Source: Mangifera indica
Taxonomy: Eukaryota > Streptophyta > Magnoliopsida > Sapindales > Anacardiaceae
Direction of reading: 5' to 3'
Assembly (NCBI RefSeq): GCF_011075055.1
Contig: NC_058138.1
Location: 7,894,001-7,958,000, forward strand
DNA: 64,000 nt
Of the stretch, positions 10,420-23,202 are shown one piece after another; within the stretch, counting starts at the first letter, position 1, and the number at the start of each line of letters is the position of its first letter. The translations under genes were made by a program, and so were the position numbers. Below the pieces are notes generated by a model. It was given only the letters and a program-made list of their open reading frames with translations, was not told where the DNA came from and made no database searches.

Positions 10420-12500
10420 TGATTAAAGCTTGGAAGGAGAAAGAATTTTTTCTTTTCTTTTAGAATTTACTTTTGTTATTTGAAGGGAAGTATCTACTTT
10501 TGCTACTTTTAATACCAACCAAAACCTGTGTTTATTAGAGTTGCTTTTGTCACTCGTGCTCTACTTGATGCTCACTCAAGAATAAGGGCCCAACTTTTGT
10601 TTGTTGCTTTAAATGAAGGTTTTAAAATATAAATTCTTCTCAGCACGATTTGACATGATGACTAGATGAAGCATCATAGAGGGCTAAAGATGGAAAATCT
10701 GACACCAAAGCACAAGTTTGTTGGCTGTCACATAAAAGGTGGTCATTGTGTTAGCGAGTGGTGGTGTAGGTGGCGGCACGTGGTGGTGGTGGCAAGATGG
10801 GTCCTACGATTTTTGTCGGTGGTAGAAAAGTAATTTGCTTTTAGAATAAGGGTGTTTTTGTCTTAATTGTTATTTGAATAATGGTAAAATAGTAGTAATT
10901 GAGATTTTGGATTGTTTATTATTTTAATTAAAAGCAAGGCCATTTTTGTCCTAAAATCTTAATAATTAAAAGTAAAATTGTAATAAAATTTAAATTACGT
11001 ATATAATCTTATAATATGTATGGTGAATACGGTAATTAAATTATCTCTAAATTATTTGTCATGTCAACAAAATCTTCTTATCATTTAACAAACCAAACAA
11101 CATAATCATATAGATTTGAAGTAAATAAATCATTTATAAATCTAACATTACCTACAAAACAAGAATTGACAAAATAATAAGATAGGATTAATCACTCCAA
11201 CCTTAATTCTACGAAAGGTTTCTACATGTTTTACAGAAAATCTAACTCTAAATAACTTAAATAAGGCTAACAATTACAATTATAACTCAAATTAATAATC
11301 ACAACTGAAATATAATCGAAAAATATTAGTTGGAAGCAAAAGACGAAGGGTAGTAGTGATCACTCCTACCACTCTTATTGTTGCTCTTACCCCGCGAGAA
11401 ATCTTAAAATTTCAACTTTAGTTCAATTAAACAAAATAAAAAATGACATAATGAAATGTTTACTTACTTGGATTAAGATGAATTTGTTATTAGATTTCTT
11501 TAATTTTCAATTGAATTTTAGATAAAATTTTAAATGAAAATATGTTGAAAGGCTAGGATTTTCAAGATTAAAGATAAAAATAAAATGGGTATTAATTTGG
11601 GATCTTGGTTAAATCTGTATAATTTATAGTGTTGACTAATATCATTTAACCCCAACAAAATTAATATATAGTGTTGGCTAATAAAATTAACACATAGAGT
11701 GTATAATCCATAGAATGTTGGCTAATATCATTCAACTCAAATAAAATTAAGTTATTTTAATTAATTTTCTTTTAACAAACAGGTGAAACATTGGCTTTTT
11801 AAGATTTAATAGGTGGTAATTTGTCATTTCATCAAACCTTGGATGAGAAATAACTATTTGGCCTATAAGAAAACATAGTAGATGGCAAAAATAATTTGTT
11901 CGAATTACTTTGAATATAAACTTTCACTTATTAACATATACAAACAAATTTAAAAATTATCGTATAATTAAATGATTTTGAATTAAAAGTAAAATAAATA
12001 ATTTAATCATTTAAATATGATCAAAAGTCCAAGCAACATTTTGATCAAAAATTAACCAATCCAAATTCAACTACCCACAAGAAAAAGAAAGGCATGCCTT
12101 CCAGAGATTAGGAATGTGTATGATTTGATATCAACTATAAAATTAGGCTAAGTAGCTTAAGAATTACTGTTTGGTTTAGTTTGAGTTGGTAAATTTTAGA
12201 AAAATGATTTATAATTTGACTAGTTTTCAAACCAAATTAACCCATAAATCGTATCTTTTAAAAATAGATATTTTTCACCTAAGGTTTGGTGAAATGGCAA
12301 ATTATCACCATTTAAGTTTGAAAAAACACATCTTCTCTCTCATATGTTAAATTTATTAAAAATTTTGATAAATTTTTAGTAAAACTGTTGAGAAAACGAA
12401 AAAAAAAACTCCAAAGTTCTATGACGCTTTGTCACTAACATTTCATTAAATAATTTTTTGCATCCCTGATTTATATTATTTTAAATTAAAAATTGAAAAA
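10420..12500. other. Intergenic DNA without a recognisable gene
   Basis: The stretch is AT-rich. A GGT/GTG-rich patch at 10750-10830 and short repeated phrases such as TAATATCATT(C/T)AAC and TAAAATTAA(T/C) at about 11640-11760 suggest old repeats. Around 12270-12400 the phrase ACCATTTAAGTTTGAAAAAA recurs from other places in the window (about 30145 and 59400) and marks a degraded inverted-repeat element. I see no coding sequence. Confidence 0.4.
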
Positions 12501-12514
12501 AAATTACAAGTACA

Positions 12515-13012
12515 AGTAGGGTCAGATTTGAATCGAGTTAGATCAATTTAGTTCTAATTTATTTAATTCAAATTTGAGCTAAAAGATTTTACTTGTATTT
12601 TTAACAAAGTTGAACTAGAGTTAAAAGATGTTTGACTTAATTCAGTTTGAATTCATAGTTCAAATTCATGACTTAGTTAAGCTTAAATTCATAGCTCGTA
12701 TTGATGATTCAAATTCATAGTTGGATTCAGCTCAAATTTATAACTTGAATCAATGGGTTTTCCTATTATTTAAATAAAACGATGTGTTTTTGTCAATGAG
12801 TCATAAACTTGAGTTATAACTACAATCCACAAATATGAACCATCAATTCAAATGATGAATTCAAGGCAAATTGAGCCATGAATTTGAATTATTGATTCGA
12901 ACTGAATTAAGCCAAATTATTTTTATTCAAATTGAACCATCTTTTATTTGAATTAAACTAGAGCCAGAGGGGTGTTAGGCTTGATCTAGTTCATATCCAC
13001 ACCTAAGTACAA
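12515..13012. repeat. Degenerate dispersed repeat related to 47080-47425
   Basis: It is made of alternating short phrases such as TTGAATTCATG, ATGAATTTGAA and TTGATTCGAAC. It shares with 47080-47425 the block ATTATTTAAATAAAACGA and the right end, where GGGTGTTAGGCTT resembles GGGTGTTCGAGCTTAG, followed by TCATATCCACACCTAA or an equivalent. Two copies with the same internal order and right end suggest a non-autonomous transposable element, probably hAT-like from its CCACACCTAA-type end. The left end is uncertain. Confidence 0.45.
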
Positions 13013-13904
13013 ATATAGGTAGAAGTGTCAATGATATGTTTGGAGGTATTTTGTACTTTTTGAAAATTTTATAGTGTTAATGATTTTTTGTGCGGTTTTT
13101 TAAAATTTGAAAAATGTTTGAGGCTATTATTGAAAATTTTAAAATTTTAATGTCTTTCAATTGATCCAAAAATTACAGTTAGATCACAAAAAATTGAGTA
13201 TAATGTAACAATTAAGGGTTTATATCACTTGTTTTATATAATTCTCTTGTCATTTTCTTTACATGTTTATTATATATTCATTTTATTTATATGTTTATTA
13301 TATATATATTTCATGTTCACTTTATATGTTTATTTCATGTGTTAGATAACTATAATTCAGTATTATTTATTAAATTAGAAAACTTTGAAAATAAATGATT
13401 TTTAATAGGTTTAAACAGTAATTCAGTCCAAATCAAACTATATTTTAGAATTTGATTTAAAAACTAAAATGATTTGGTTTGATTTGGAACTGTTTTTTCA
13501 ATTTGGTTTTAAAAAAATTATTAAATTGCACGAAACTACACCACACACACCTTTAAAAGAGATTCTCCCATTCATACCATCCAATTAAATTAAACGTGTG
13601 CAAAAAATTATTAAAACCTCTAAATCAAGATAAACTGTTAAAAAGTTCGTAAAAACAATTTATGGCTTGGTTTGTGGTTTCGATGGTTTTAAAACTAAAC
13701 CAAATTGTAAACTATTTTTTTTATACTAATGGATTAAACATTTTTTTTTTGCATTTCTTTGCGGAGTCATGTGCCTTGGTCTCGTAATATTGCCACGAGG
13801 TAAATTCTACTTGTAACATGAACTAGGGTTTTAGCAGTAATCTTAAACTTTCTCCATATTGTATTAGTCTCAATTGTTCTCATAATAATTGTATACACTA
13901 TTTT

Positions 13905-14045
13905 AATAATAAAACTATATATACATACATAAATATGTCATCATGTGATTAAATAATTTTAAATTAATGATAAAATAATACTTAGTAATATAATAATATA
14001 TTTATGTGTATATATTTATATACTAAAAATATATATATAATATTA
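13905..14045. repeat. Degraded MITE-like sequence
   Basis: AATAAAACTATATATACATA on the left, GTCATCATGTGATTAAATA inside and an AT-rich inverted right side resemble the MITE family at 9080 and 40254, but with more drift. It is non-coding. Confidence 0.4.
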
Positions 14046-15117
14046 CTCTAATTCTAACCGCATTCCGTAAATGTTAAGAAGTAACACCATACAAATGCTA
14101 CTTCATACACTCGAGTGCCATTTGTCGATCTCATTTTGCTTGAGGAGATGTCTTGATGCTAATTTCTATGGTTATGTTGTCTCTTTCATTTTTATCTATA
14201 AATCAACCACCGAATACATCTAAATAGGGGAAAAGGAATTTTGATAGAGTGGATAGGATGATTTTTTATAATGGGTTTTGATATATTTATTCATTTTACA
14301 TCAATTTACATTCAAGTTTAAGGAGCACTTTATTCTTTCTTGCACCCAACAAAATTAATTATTATAATTGTACAATGATGATTGTGAAAATAAAAATGGC
14401 AAGTAAATTTCATTTTATATGTCTATATTGTAATCTATATAGAATTATATCGTAATTGTTCAGTTTAATTTGATTTAGTTTGAATCACAAAATAATTTTA
14501 TTTTGTTTAAAAATTTTCTTGTAATAAACCAAATCATATATGTGTAAACCCTAATCCAATATAGAATAAAAAATAATAATACTTTACAAATACATGCATC
14601 AAGATATTATTATGTAATTACAATGATTAATTAGCGAATCAATGAATAGTTGGATGAGAGCAATACTTATTTGTTCCCATAAAATTATTAAATACCTCTA
14701 ATTTTTTTCTAATATTTTAGGGATTTTTTAAATATATTTTTTTAAAGTGCTTTCAGGTAACTCAAGGATTTCTTGGTAATTTCAACAAGGTAACTCACTA
14801 CCCAGAAATATTTTAACACAAATTTAGTAGTCAATAATAACCCCAAAAAGAATACGGCATTCAAGTAGAATGGTAATGATCCATGTAAGCCATGACACAA
14901 ATAAAGAACAAAATGCCAGGAAACTCCAGTTTCCTCCCATCTAATCTTTTTTCCAATTTTTTTCCAAACATTCTGGCCAAATAAAAAGCTTAAATGGGCA
15001 CAAAAAATGTAATATTACTAGCGTTTTCACCAGCATGATTTCAGTTGTAAGAAGAAAAGAATGTAATGAAGGAATGTCTCTTAACTGTTTCAACTTAACA
15101 CAAAAGAATGAACTCTA

Positions 15118-18100
15118 CTAAGGAAACTGGAATGAGCCTCCAATTTGGTTAGTATCAGATGGAGGATCGATTGCCACCCACAGGAGGGAGATGGTGATTG
15201 CAATAAGTCCTGACCATACATAAACAATGGTAGGAGTCCTCCCTCTTCTTCCCATAAGTCCTTTCGCGAAAGGATAAAGATGTGCCAACACCCAGAAACT
15301 GAAGAAAACTCCACCTAGTAAGCGGCTCCATTGCGGTAGGGTACTGTATATTGTCCTGCTAAACCCTACTGCAATTGCAATTAAGTTAACCATCATGATT
15401 GTGATTGGTGGTATCATTAGAGAGGACCATTTGACGATGTAGAGGTCAGCAAACTCATCATCTATATCATCACTTGCTGATTTTGATGTCAAGGTGAAAG
15501 AAATTTCAATCCCTGCAATAACTTTTAATAGTCCTTGAAGCACAGCAGCAAGGTGGGCACTAGTCCCTCCAATCAACCAAAACTGCTCATTTCTCCACCA
15601 TTCCTCCAATTCAATGCCAGACCATTTAATTTCAAGCACAGCTAGCAAGCTTAGAGTGACAGTGATGGTAAGGAGGTACACTAGGAAAGCTACATCAAGG
15701 GACTGGACGATGAATTGACCAGAGAAGAGGGAGAGAGCTGGGAGAAAACAATAGATGATGAGGAAGATAGAAGTGAAAGGGTAGATTCCAACATTGAGGT
15801 ATGCTATCCTTTGGAGAAACTTCATTCTAGGGCTGGCAAAAAGGGCATTGTTACGGGAGAAGAAAATCTCAACTGAACCAGTTGCCCAACGCAAGACTTG
15901 ATGGAGCCGATCAGTGAGATTGATTGGAGCAGTTCCACGGAAGGCATCACGTTTGGTCACACAATAGACTGATTTCCATCCTCTGTTGTGCATCCTATAG
16001 CCAGTGACCACGTCTTCAGTAACAGACCCATAAATCCAGCCTACACGAGATCCCCACTCAGTCTTGTCTTCATACCAACAAGAGATGACACTAATTGCCT
16101 CTGCAACAGTTGAGGCATCAAGAAGCTCCCGGGGGATGGTAAGAGCACCAGGTGGGCGACCATTCTTTACAGCTGGGTGATCAGCAAGGGGACGACCTTG
16201 GAACTCAGCAACTGGGATTGAATCAATGAGGAAGGATGAGTTACCAAACTTCTTAGGGTGCAGATAGAGGTTCATCTCTTCATCATCTGAGTCACCCATT
16301 CTTAGGGCCCGATTCTCTTCTGAGGTGTTAGCAATGGAACGCTTCTTGCGATGAGAAAAGCAGCAGCTGCAGCAACCTGGATGGTGTTCTTTTGACCGAG
16401 GTGGATCAAACCCATAGAGCGCAATCCTCCTAAAGAGACATCCAGTTCCAACATAAACTGGTCCCATAAGTCCATCTAGGGCTCTCATGTTAACATCAAA
16501 GAAGACTGTGTTGTGATTAGCATATCGATCAGAAGGATCAATACCCTCAAATCTCTGAGGGAACTGCACATAACAAAGGCGGTCACCTCCTCGATCCATC
16601 ATGAAGCACATGCCTTCCCTCATTGCCTTAGAGTTGTAGATGTAGTGGTCACAGTCAAGGTTGAGAATGAAGGGCCCATTAGACATAATGGCAGAGGCTC
16701 GAACCAATGCATTCATGGCTCCTGCCTTCTTGTTGTGATCATAGCCAGGACGCTTCTCTCGAGAAACATAAACCAGTAATGGGAGACGGATGTCAACATC
16801 AGTCAGATCAATGAGCATGGCATCATCAGCTGTTCCAAGCAGTGGTTCATCACTGGGAGGTTTCAACATCACCTGCATAATTTTAATGCAAAAAATATCA
16901 GTGTAATATTTTAATATTTCTAGCAATTATGTTGATATTTATAATTTAACCTAAAAGAAGTCCTTATCTACACAGTATATTCACACAATCCTTCACGTTA
17001 AATAGTTTCAGACTCATATAATATTTTAGGAAACAGATTTACCTGTATTATACCAGCATGGTCACCTTTAGAGTGCTCACTGGAAGGAGTCAACCAAGTC
17101 CCTGGCCAATGGGTACCATCAGCCATCCATGTGGCTTTCGGAATCTTCACACTCTCCACAGGTTCATCCTCCCTATTCTGTCTCTGCATCTTCATGGCCT
17201 TGATTTCCTCCCTAGCATGATATGCATCAGAGCGGCGACGGATAGAGTCAGGCAAGCCATTGATCCGGACCTTGAACTCATCATACTCACGCTTAACTCG
17301 TCTACGATCCTTGACAAAATCTGACTTCACTTTGTTCTTGTAAGGATCCCTTTTCAAATTGAAGTAAGATTCGGGATTTCTAGGCTCAATATCATGCTTC
17401 CGACAAAATGGAACCCAAATGTTGGCAAAGCTTGCTGCTTCAGCCATGGCCTCAAAAGTAAGAAGTGCACCACCATCATCAGAAACATAACAAGCAAGCT
17501 TTTCCACAGGGTAGTCAGCAGCTAAAATTGACAAGATAGTATTTGCAGTGACAAGAGGAGGTTCTTTCTCTGGATCAGCAGTAGATACAAAGACATCTAC
17601 GCCTGGAAGATCAGATTTTCCAGTGGGGTTGTTGGGGGTAGGTGTTTCAAATTTTTCCTTCAAGATATTAAGATCCGTAGCACGATTAACAGGGCAGAGT
17701 TTGGGAAGTTGATCAAGAAGCCATGAAAAAGCAAACCAGATTTCACAAACTACAGACATTCCCCACAGCCAAATTGCATCCTTGTTTGGATTAGTTACTC
17801 TCCACCTCAAAAACAGTGCAAGAACAACGATCCGAATGAAAATTAGAAGCCTGTGAGAAGAAATGCAACAAAGAAAAAAATGTACACATCAGCTTAAGAG
17901 TACATATTCATCTGATTATTGGATAAGTGCATGTTTATCTAATCTGCATATTGGTATAATGAAAATGAGAAGAAATGCTCACATTTTAAAAATATTTTGT
18001 TGTCATCTCAATGCCTAATAAAAAGGAGAACATGATTAATCAAGAAAAGAGAACTACACCTATATGGGCTGAGAACAGCAGCAGGTATCTTTAATTTTCG

Positions 18101-18925
18101 TGTAAGTGGCCTCCAGGGTTTGCTCATCAACTCTTGTGGCTCTGCAACTTCTTCATCTTTACCATTTCCAAAATTCCCATCCTTTGGCCATATAGCATTA
18201 CCATAACCATAAGTTCCTCTAGTCTCAAACAGCCACCGATTGTGATCAAAATCCCCAGTTTGGCTCCTCATCAGCACCGACTTCGTTGACTTCATCAAAG
18301 ACATTCTTCTCTCCATTTTGGACATTCCAGCTGGTGGAGGAAGTGGAAGTGGCCGCCCGTTGTCCACAGCCACCTCATCCAAATCTAAATTCTTGTACTG
18401 CTCTTTACATCCTGGGCAAATCCCACCTCCAGTTTTCACAGCATCAATATAGCAGTCCCTACATATTTTAAAATCACACTCACAAGGGAGAATATCCACA
18501 CCACGCTCATCACTCATCACTTTTGCATCACACCCTGGAATTGCACATGAAGACCCCTTTGCACCAGCCATCTGGGGATGGTTTGCTTCAGATTCAATCA
18601 CCTTATCCATAAGATGTGCTCGAGTAACACTATTGAAACCTCCCGTAAATAGTGAATTCGAAACATATTGTTCCTCAACCTTCTGTGAGATTGATGGATC
18701 CATAGGTTGGTTATCAGGGGTAGGTGGTATGTGTACTGTGTAGTTCATAAAATCACTACTTCCAAGCTCACTGTCTAGATCATCCCGCGAGTAGCTGATG
18801 TAGCGACCAGAGGAAGTTCTCCGGCCAAATGTCACTGTTGGAGGTAATGGAGGTTTGTGTCCATCATGAGCATCTGAAGATGTAGAAAGGTTTGATCGGC
18901 TTCCTTTGAATGATTTGGAAGCCAT
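15118..18925 (-). CDS. CSLD: Cellulose synthase-like protein D (CSLD2/CSLD3 type), three coding exons
   Basis: This is a processive family-2 glycosyltransferase that builds beta-glucan-type wall polysaccharide; CSLD proteins are known for roles in tip-growing and dividing cells. Coding exons are 18925-18060, 17850-17043 and 16872-15118, with consensus GT/AG junctions, giving 1142 residues (family members are about 1140). An N-terminal RING-like zinc domain has cysteines 127, 132, 148, 150, 155, 158, 170 and 173. Two membrane segments lie at about 290-335. Catalytic motifs follow: SDDGG (412-416), DCDHY (631-635, the DxD), TED (842-844) and QVLRW (882-886). Six further C-terminal membrane segments end at GGSFQFP. 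Exon 1/2 is split in phase 2 (AG|G arginine) and exon 2/3 in phase 0. All key residues are present and there is no frameshift. The subfamily call rests on close similarity of the N-terminus ([23 protein letters not shown]) to CSLD2/3. Confidence 0.97.
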
Positions 18926-18958
18926 GTTTGAACACTACAAAACAATCAGCCTTGGTTC

Positions 18959-19635
18959 CTGAAATATAAATGTGAAAAAAATCAATCTAAATGGAAAATA
19001 TAGATTATACAACTAATACAAATCATTGGCCACCAAATCTCAGCGAAATATTTAATCCTCCACATAATTGAATTGTAAAACAAAATATTAAATAATAGTT
19101 CATTCTTAAGATTTGCACTCCTTGACAACAGATCAAGAAATATGAAAATTTCATACAAATATATACTACCATCTTAATGTCTCTTAGCACCCTACATTTT
19201 CTCAGCACCCAAACAGCATAAGTCCCAATCAGTAAACACCTCTTTGAAAAGATGAAATGAGAAAATTCCGTACAAAGAACAACGAGCTTTAAATTAAAGA
19301 AACAGATCGTTCATAAGTGCTTAAATCTATATTTGGTTGCCCAGAAAATGAAAATCAGATTTTCAGTTTAATACCTTAATTCAACTAATAGATAGAAAAC
19401 AAAGTTGCACAATTGCACTAGATTCCATTAAGTAAACTTTCCAACTTCACCCAATACATCCTAAAAATTGGAGTCAAATTCCGTCCCTCAGATTTTCCTA
19501 CAGTTTCCCACGCGTTTTCTCGGCAACATAGCAAACCACAAAACAGAAAAAAACCCATTTCAACTTTAAGCAAAAGAAGAACAACACATGTCACGAAAGA
19601 AAGCACAGATCCTAATATCACCGTTAAAATCATAC
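18959..19635 (-). other. Probable 5'-UTR intron of the CSLD gene
   Basis: On the minus strand the donor CTGAGAAAG|GTATGA starts at 19635. The acceptor ATTTCAG|GAACC ends at 18959, 33 bases before the start codon. Both match plant consensus and the intervening 677 bases are T-rich. The leader exon would be about 19636-19832. It is predicted from sequence only. Confidence 0.55.
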
Positions 19636-19861
19636 CTTTCTCAGTATATATAAACCATGAAGCTTTGAAAACAGATCATATCCTTTTCACGAAAGCTGTT
19701 GACAAAGGCTTAATAAAGAAAAAAAAGCAGTGGCTAGCTCTAATTACGAAAGATTCAAACACTCTCCCACTAGCCTCACAGAAACTTGAGACACATTCAT
19801 AGACAGAAAAATATAGACTTGGTCGTGAGCAAGACTACAAGCACTTCTACGACATGACGGG

Positions 19862-19869
19862 TATATAAA
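19862..19869 (-). promoter_or_regulatory. Probable TATA box of the CSLD gene
   Basis: The minus strand reads CCTTTTATATACCCG here. Transcription would start about 30 bases on, near 19832, leaving a leader of roughly 200 bases before the proposed 5'-UTR donor at 19635. An imperfect hairpin (GCCGGCTGGT and ACCAGACCGGC, 19991-20022) lies about 130 bases upstream. Confidence 0.45.
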
Positions 19870-20875
19870 AGGGATTTAAATTATTTAATAAAAGTCATAA
19901 GCTGAGATTATCAGTGTAAAATAATGGGAAAGAGGAGAAGCTTGTTTGTGCTGCAGAAGCAAACGAAGGAATGAGTTGGTTCCGTGGACTGCCGGCTGGT
20001 TAAGAAAGAAGACCAGACCGGCTCTTCGGATTTGTTCTGTAATAGGAAATAAAAAAATCAATTTTTGAATTAAATCCCCCTAACATTTCAGAAATAACAA
20101 GCATACCCCTTCTATCGGGGACTCGTTAGTGCACTGTTAGAGCTGTTCATGTAATGATGGATAAATTTATTTACGTAGTTGCCCCCCCTTTTCGTTTATT
20201 TTGACAGTAACCACTGACGGTGGAGGGATTTCTGTTATTTTCTATAACTATAGGGGTAGTTTTTTCATCATAGAATATGCCTCAGGGGAGATTCTTGCTT
20301 TTAACCCAAAAAATATATAAAATAATTTGAAAGCCGGAAAAGCGAAAGTGTTTTTTAATTTTATTATTACCAGAAGGCGAAGAAAAGGGACGAGGTAAGG
20401 CAATGGAGGGAGGTGTTTTGGGGATTTTGTGAGAAATGGGTGGGGGTACGTTAAGGTATTTTGAAATAAGGTATTAAAATATCAAGATGGAATGACGAAA
20501 TTAGATGGAATGATTCTAACATAATCAGCGTCAAGATGTATTAGTTAGAGAATTTTCTGAAATAATTAAATATCAAAATGCAGCAACAGAGTTAGAAAAT
20601 TATTTTGGGGACCAAAACAATGTTTCAGTGAATGACTGGGCTAGAAAGTAATTAAAGAATTACATTAATAGGGGGTTAAAGCGTTTTACTTTGCAAACAT
20701 CAGGTTTTTGTAATTAAACTAAATTTATAGGGTGTCATAGAATTTTGTATAAAACGCGTGTTTGTTTTGTTCCAGCTGTCGTTTGCATTTTGGCGTGTCA
20801 AAATGCTAGTTGTACTTGTGCTGTACTTCTTTAGAGAAGGTAATAGCCATGTGCAACTATCTTATTATTTATCAA
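19870..20875. other. Upstream region of CSLD, no gene seen
   Basis: Positions 19870-20060 are less AT-rich than their surroundings and are probably promoter-proximal. Beyond that I see only AT-rich DNA with no recognisable coding sequence. Confidence 0.4.
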
Positions 20876-21825
20876 GACAAGGAGACCTATTCTCCCCTAA
20901 CATTTAGTGTAAAACCAATTCACATAAGTCAAAGCTTTAAAAATTTAAATACTTACCTATTATTAGTGATTAAAATTTAAAAAAATTATTAATTTAAAAA
21001 GTATAATTATTATTTAATATTTAATATTAAAAAAATAAAATTTTATTATTTTTCTCTTCTAAAATATAAAAACTAATATTTTTTTTCAAAATAAAGCTTT
21101 AAAAGTTTCATTTTTCTCCTCTACGATTTTTTTTCCTTTCTTCTCTAGCGACCTTCTTTGTTACAACCGGCTTTGGCTTTGGCTTCGACTTCCCACCCAT
21201 CTTCTTCTTTGGCAATCTCTACCCCTCTAGGTCCTCTCCTTGAAGATGAATCAACGAATAATCATCGACCTATGAAAGCCTTGATTTGATTTGATGATGG
21301 CTCCATCATCAGTCTTCAAGGTTTGTTCATCTTCGTCAACCCATAAAAGTCTTGATTTGACAACCTTTAGACAATTATCTCTGGACAAAAATGTTGACCC
21401 ATGAAAGCCTTGATTCTTGCTTCACGAGTCGAAGAAGATCAAAGCCCTAATTCGATGATTGTTTGTCAATTCATCTTTAAGGAGAGGACCAGGAGTAGTA
21501 GAGAGTGCTAGAGAAGAAGATGGGTGAGAAGCCAAAGTTGGTCGATGATGGAGAAAGTTAGAGGAAGAGGAAGGAAAAAAAAAATCCTTAGGGGTGGGGG
21601 GGAGTTTTCAAACCTTAGATCCAAGAAAAATTATTAGTTTTTAAAATTTAGGAGGAAAAATAAAATTTTATTTTTGAATATTTAATGTTAAATGACAATT
21701 ATACCATTCAAACAAACAGATTTTGTTAACTTTAATAGCTGATAAATGAATACTTGGGTTTTCCAAATTTAATAAGTGTGAGTTAGGCTTGCACTAAACG
21801 TTAGGTATCAATAAGTCTTTTGGCC
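20876..21825. mobile_element. Foldback / MULE-like long inverted-repeat element 2
   Basis: Two arms of about 450 bases are imperfect reverse complements. Left-arm landmarks are CCCTAACATTTAGTGTAAA (about 20898), CTTTGGCTTCGACTTCCCAC (about 21178), CATCTTCTTCTTTGG (about 21199) and GGTCCTCTCC (about 21230). Their complements run in reverse order in the right arm: GGAGAGGACC (about 21480), GAAGAAGATGGGTGAGAAG (about 21515), then CACTAAACGTTAGG near the end. The spacer holds a repeated CATGAAAGCCTTGATT motif. There is no transposase. Transcribed RNA could fold into a long hairpin. The Mutator-like label is inferred from long inverted ends; target duplications are not clear. Confidence 0.7.
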
Positions 21826-21839
21826 TATTATTAATTACC

Positions 21840-22360
21840 AATATGGACCTAAACCAAGTACAAGATGGTTTGGCATGAAAAGTTGGTTTGATTAGGTTTG
21901 GTTCTATTTAATCTAATTCAAATTTATTTAGCTTAAATTCAAATTAAGTTTGAATCAAGAAAATTGACTTGTTTTTAAAACTAAATTGAATTCGAGTTAA
22001 AGAGAATTTGACTCAATTCAATTCATGTGTCAAGAGATGATTCGATGCGATTCAAACTTATTATGTGATTTGATTTAAATTATGTTAAATAATTATCAAA
22101 CAAAATTGTTTGATTTGTTGTTAAAAGATTACAAATATAATTTTAATTTTATTACAATTTTATCCTTACTTATTAATTATTTAAGACAAAAATATATTTA
22201 TATTTAATTAAGATAACAAGTAATATAGGAAATATATTATATATGTTTAGTTTATCCGATAATAAGAAATTTTAGTAATTGAGATTTGATATAAAGTATT
22301 AAAATATTATAAAAGTAATTTTAAATTTTATATTGACTTATTAATTATTTAAAGGGAAAA
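21840..22360. repeat. AT-rich repeat-derived DNA between two foldback elements
   Basis: Positions 21855-22080 carry phrases such as GGTTTGATTAGGTTTGG, TTTGAATCAAGAAAATT and TTCAATTCATG. These resemble the dispersed repeats at 12515 and 47080. I see no gene. Confidence 0.35.
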
Positions 22361-22364
22361 TGAT

Positions 22365-23202
22365 TATTTTTCATCCAAATTTTAGCTCAAATTCAAAATC
22401 ACACCCACGACAATTGAGAAATCCAAACTCTTACCCATGACTCAACTTCTGTTAATTTTTTTGTTAGAAGTAAAGATAAAATGATTATTTTACTGTTTAT
22501 ATTAAAAATATACAAAGTTTGTTATTTTCTCCCCTAGGTTTTAGAAACTAACAATTTTACTTTCGCCTAAAGTTTTTAAACTTTAAAAAGTAATATTTTT
22601 CACCCCCCAAACCTAGGGTTTTTATATTTTTCAAACTCAACTGCCTCCCATAACTTTCAAAAACAATAGTTTTTCCCCCACTTTTCAACTTCAACTTCTG
22701 ATGTCCTTTCTGACCTCCTCTTTCTCCTAAGCTGACGATAAAGGTGGTCTGACAAAAAGACGTACCACCGTGAGATGAAAAGATATCTCTTCGTCATATC
22801 ATCTTTACCGTCAACTCAAGAGAAGGAGGAGACTAGAAAGGACATCAGAAAGAACGTCAGAAGGGATGTTGGAAGCTGAAGTTAAAGAGTTGAGGTGAAA
22901 CTGATATTTTTGAAAGTTATGGGAAGTGGCTAAGTTTGAAAAAATATGGAAATCCTAGGTTTAGGGGTGAAAATATTACTTTTTAAAAAGGGTGAAATTG
23001 TTAATTTCTAAAATCTAAGGGGAAAAAATAACAAATTTTATATCTTTTTAATATAAACAGTAAAATGATCATTTTACCCTTACTTCTAACAGAAAAGATT
23101 AATAGAAGTTGAGTCTTAGATGGGAGTTTGAGTTTTTTAATTGTCGTAGATATTCCTAATAATAAATATTTGTAATTGTTGTAGATATATCTTTTCATTT
23201 TT
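22365..23202. mobile_element. Foldback / MULE-like long inverted-repeat element 3
   Basis: Left-arm landmarks ACTCAACTTCTGTTAAT (about 22440), TTTGTTATTTTCTCCCCTAG (about 22518) and CAAACCTAGG (about 22608) reappear as complements in reverse order: TCCTAGGTTTAGGGGTG (about 22953), AAGGGGAAAAAATAACAAA (about 23018) and TTAATAGAAGTTGAGTC (about 23099). The arms are about 370 bases and the central loop lies near 22745-22800, with CTGACGATAAAGGT facing ATCTTTACCGTCAACTC. It has no coding capacity. It lies about 540 bases from element 2 and shares its style of central pyrimidine-rich arms. Confidence 0.72.

Noticed and set aside
16513..18471. Plus-strand frames within the CSLD gene
   Set aside because: They lie antisense to well-supported CSLD exons.
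22365..23202. A coding gene in foldback element 3 (frame at 23001-23198)
   Set aside because: It is the translation of one inverted arm and its partner arm is the complement; no protein motif is seen.
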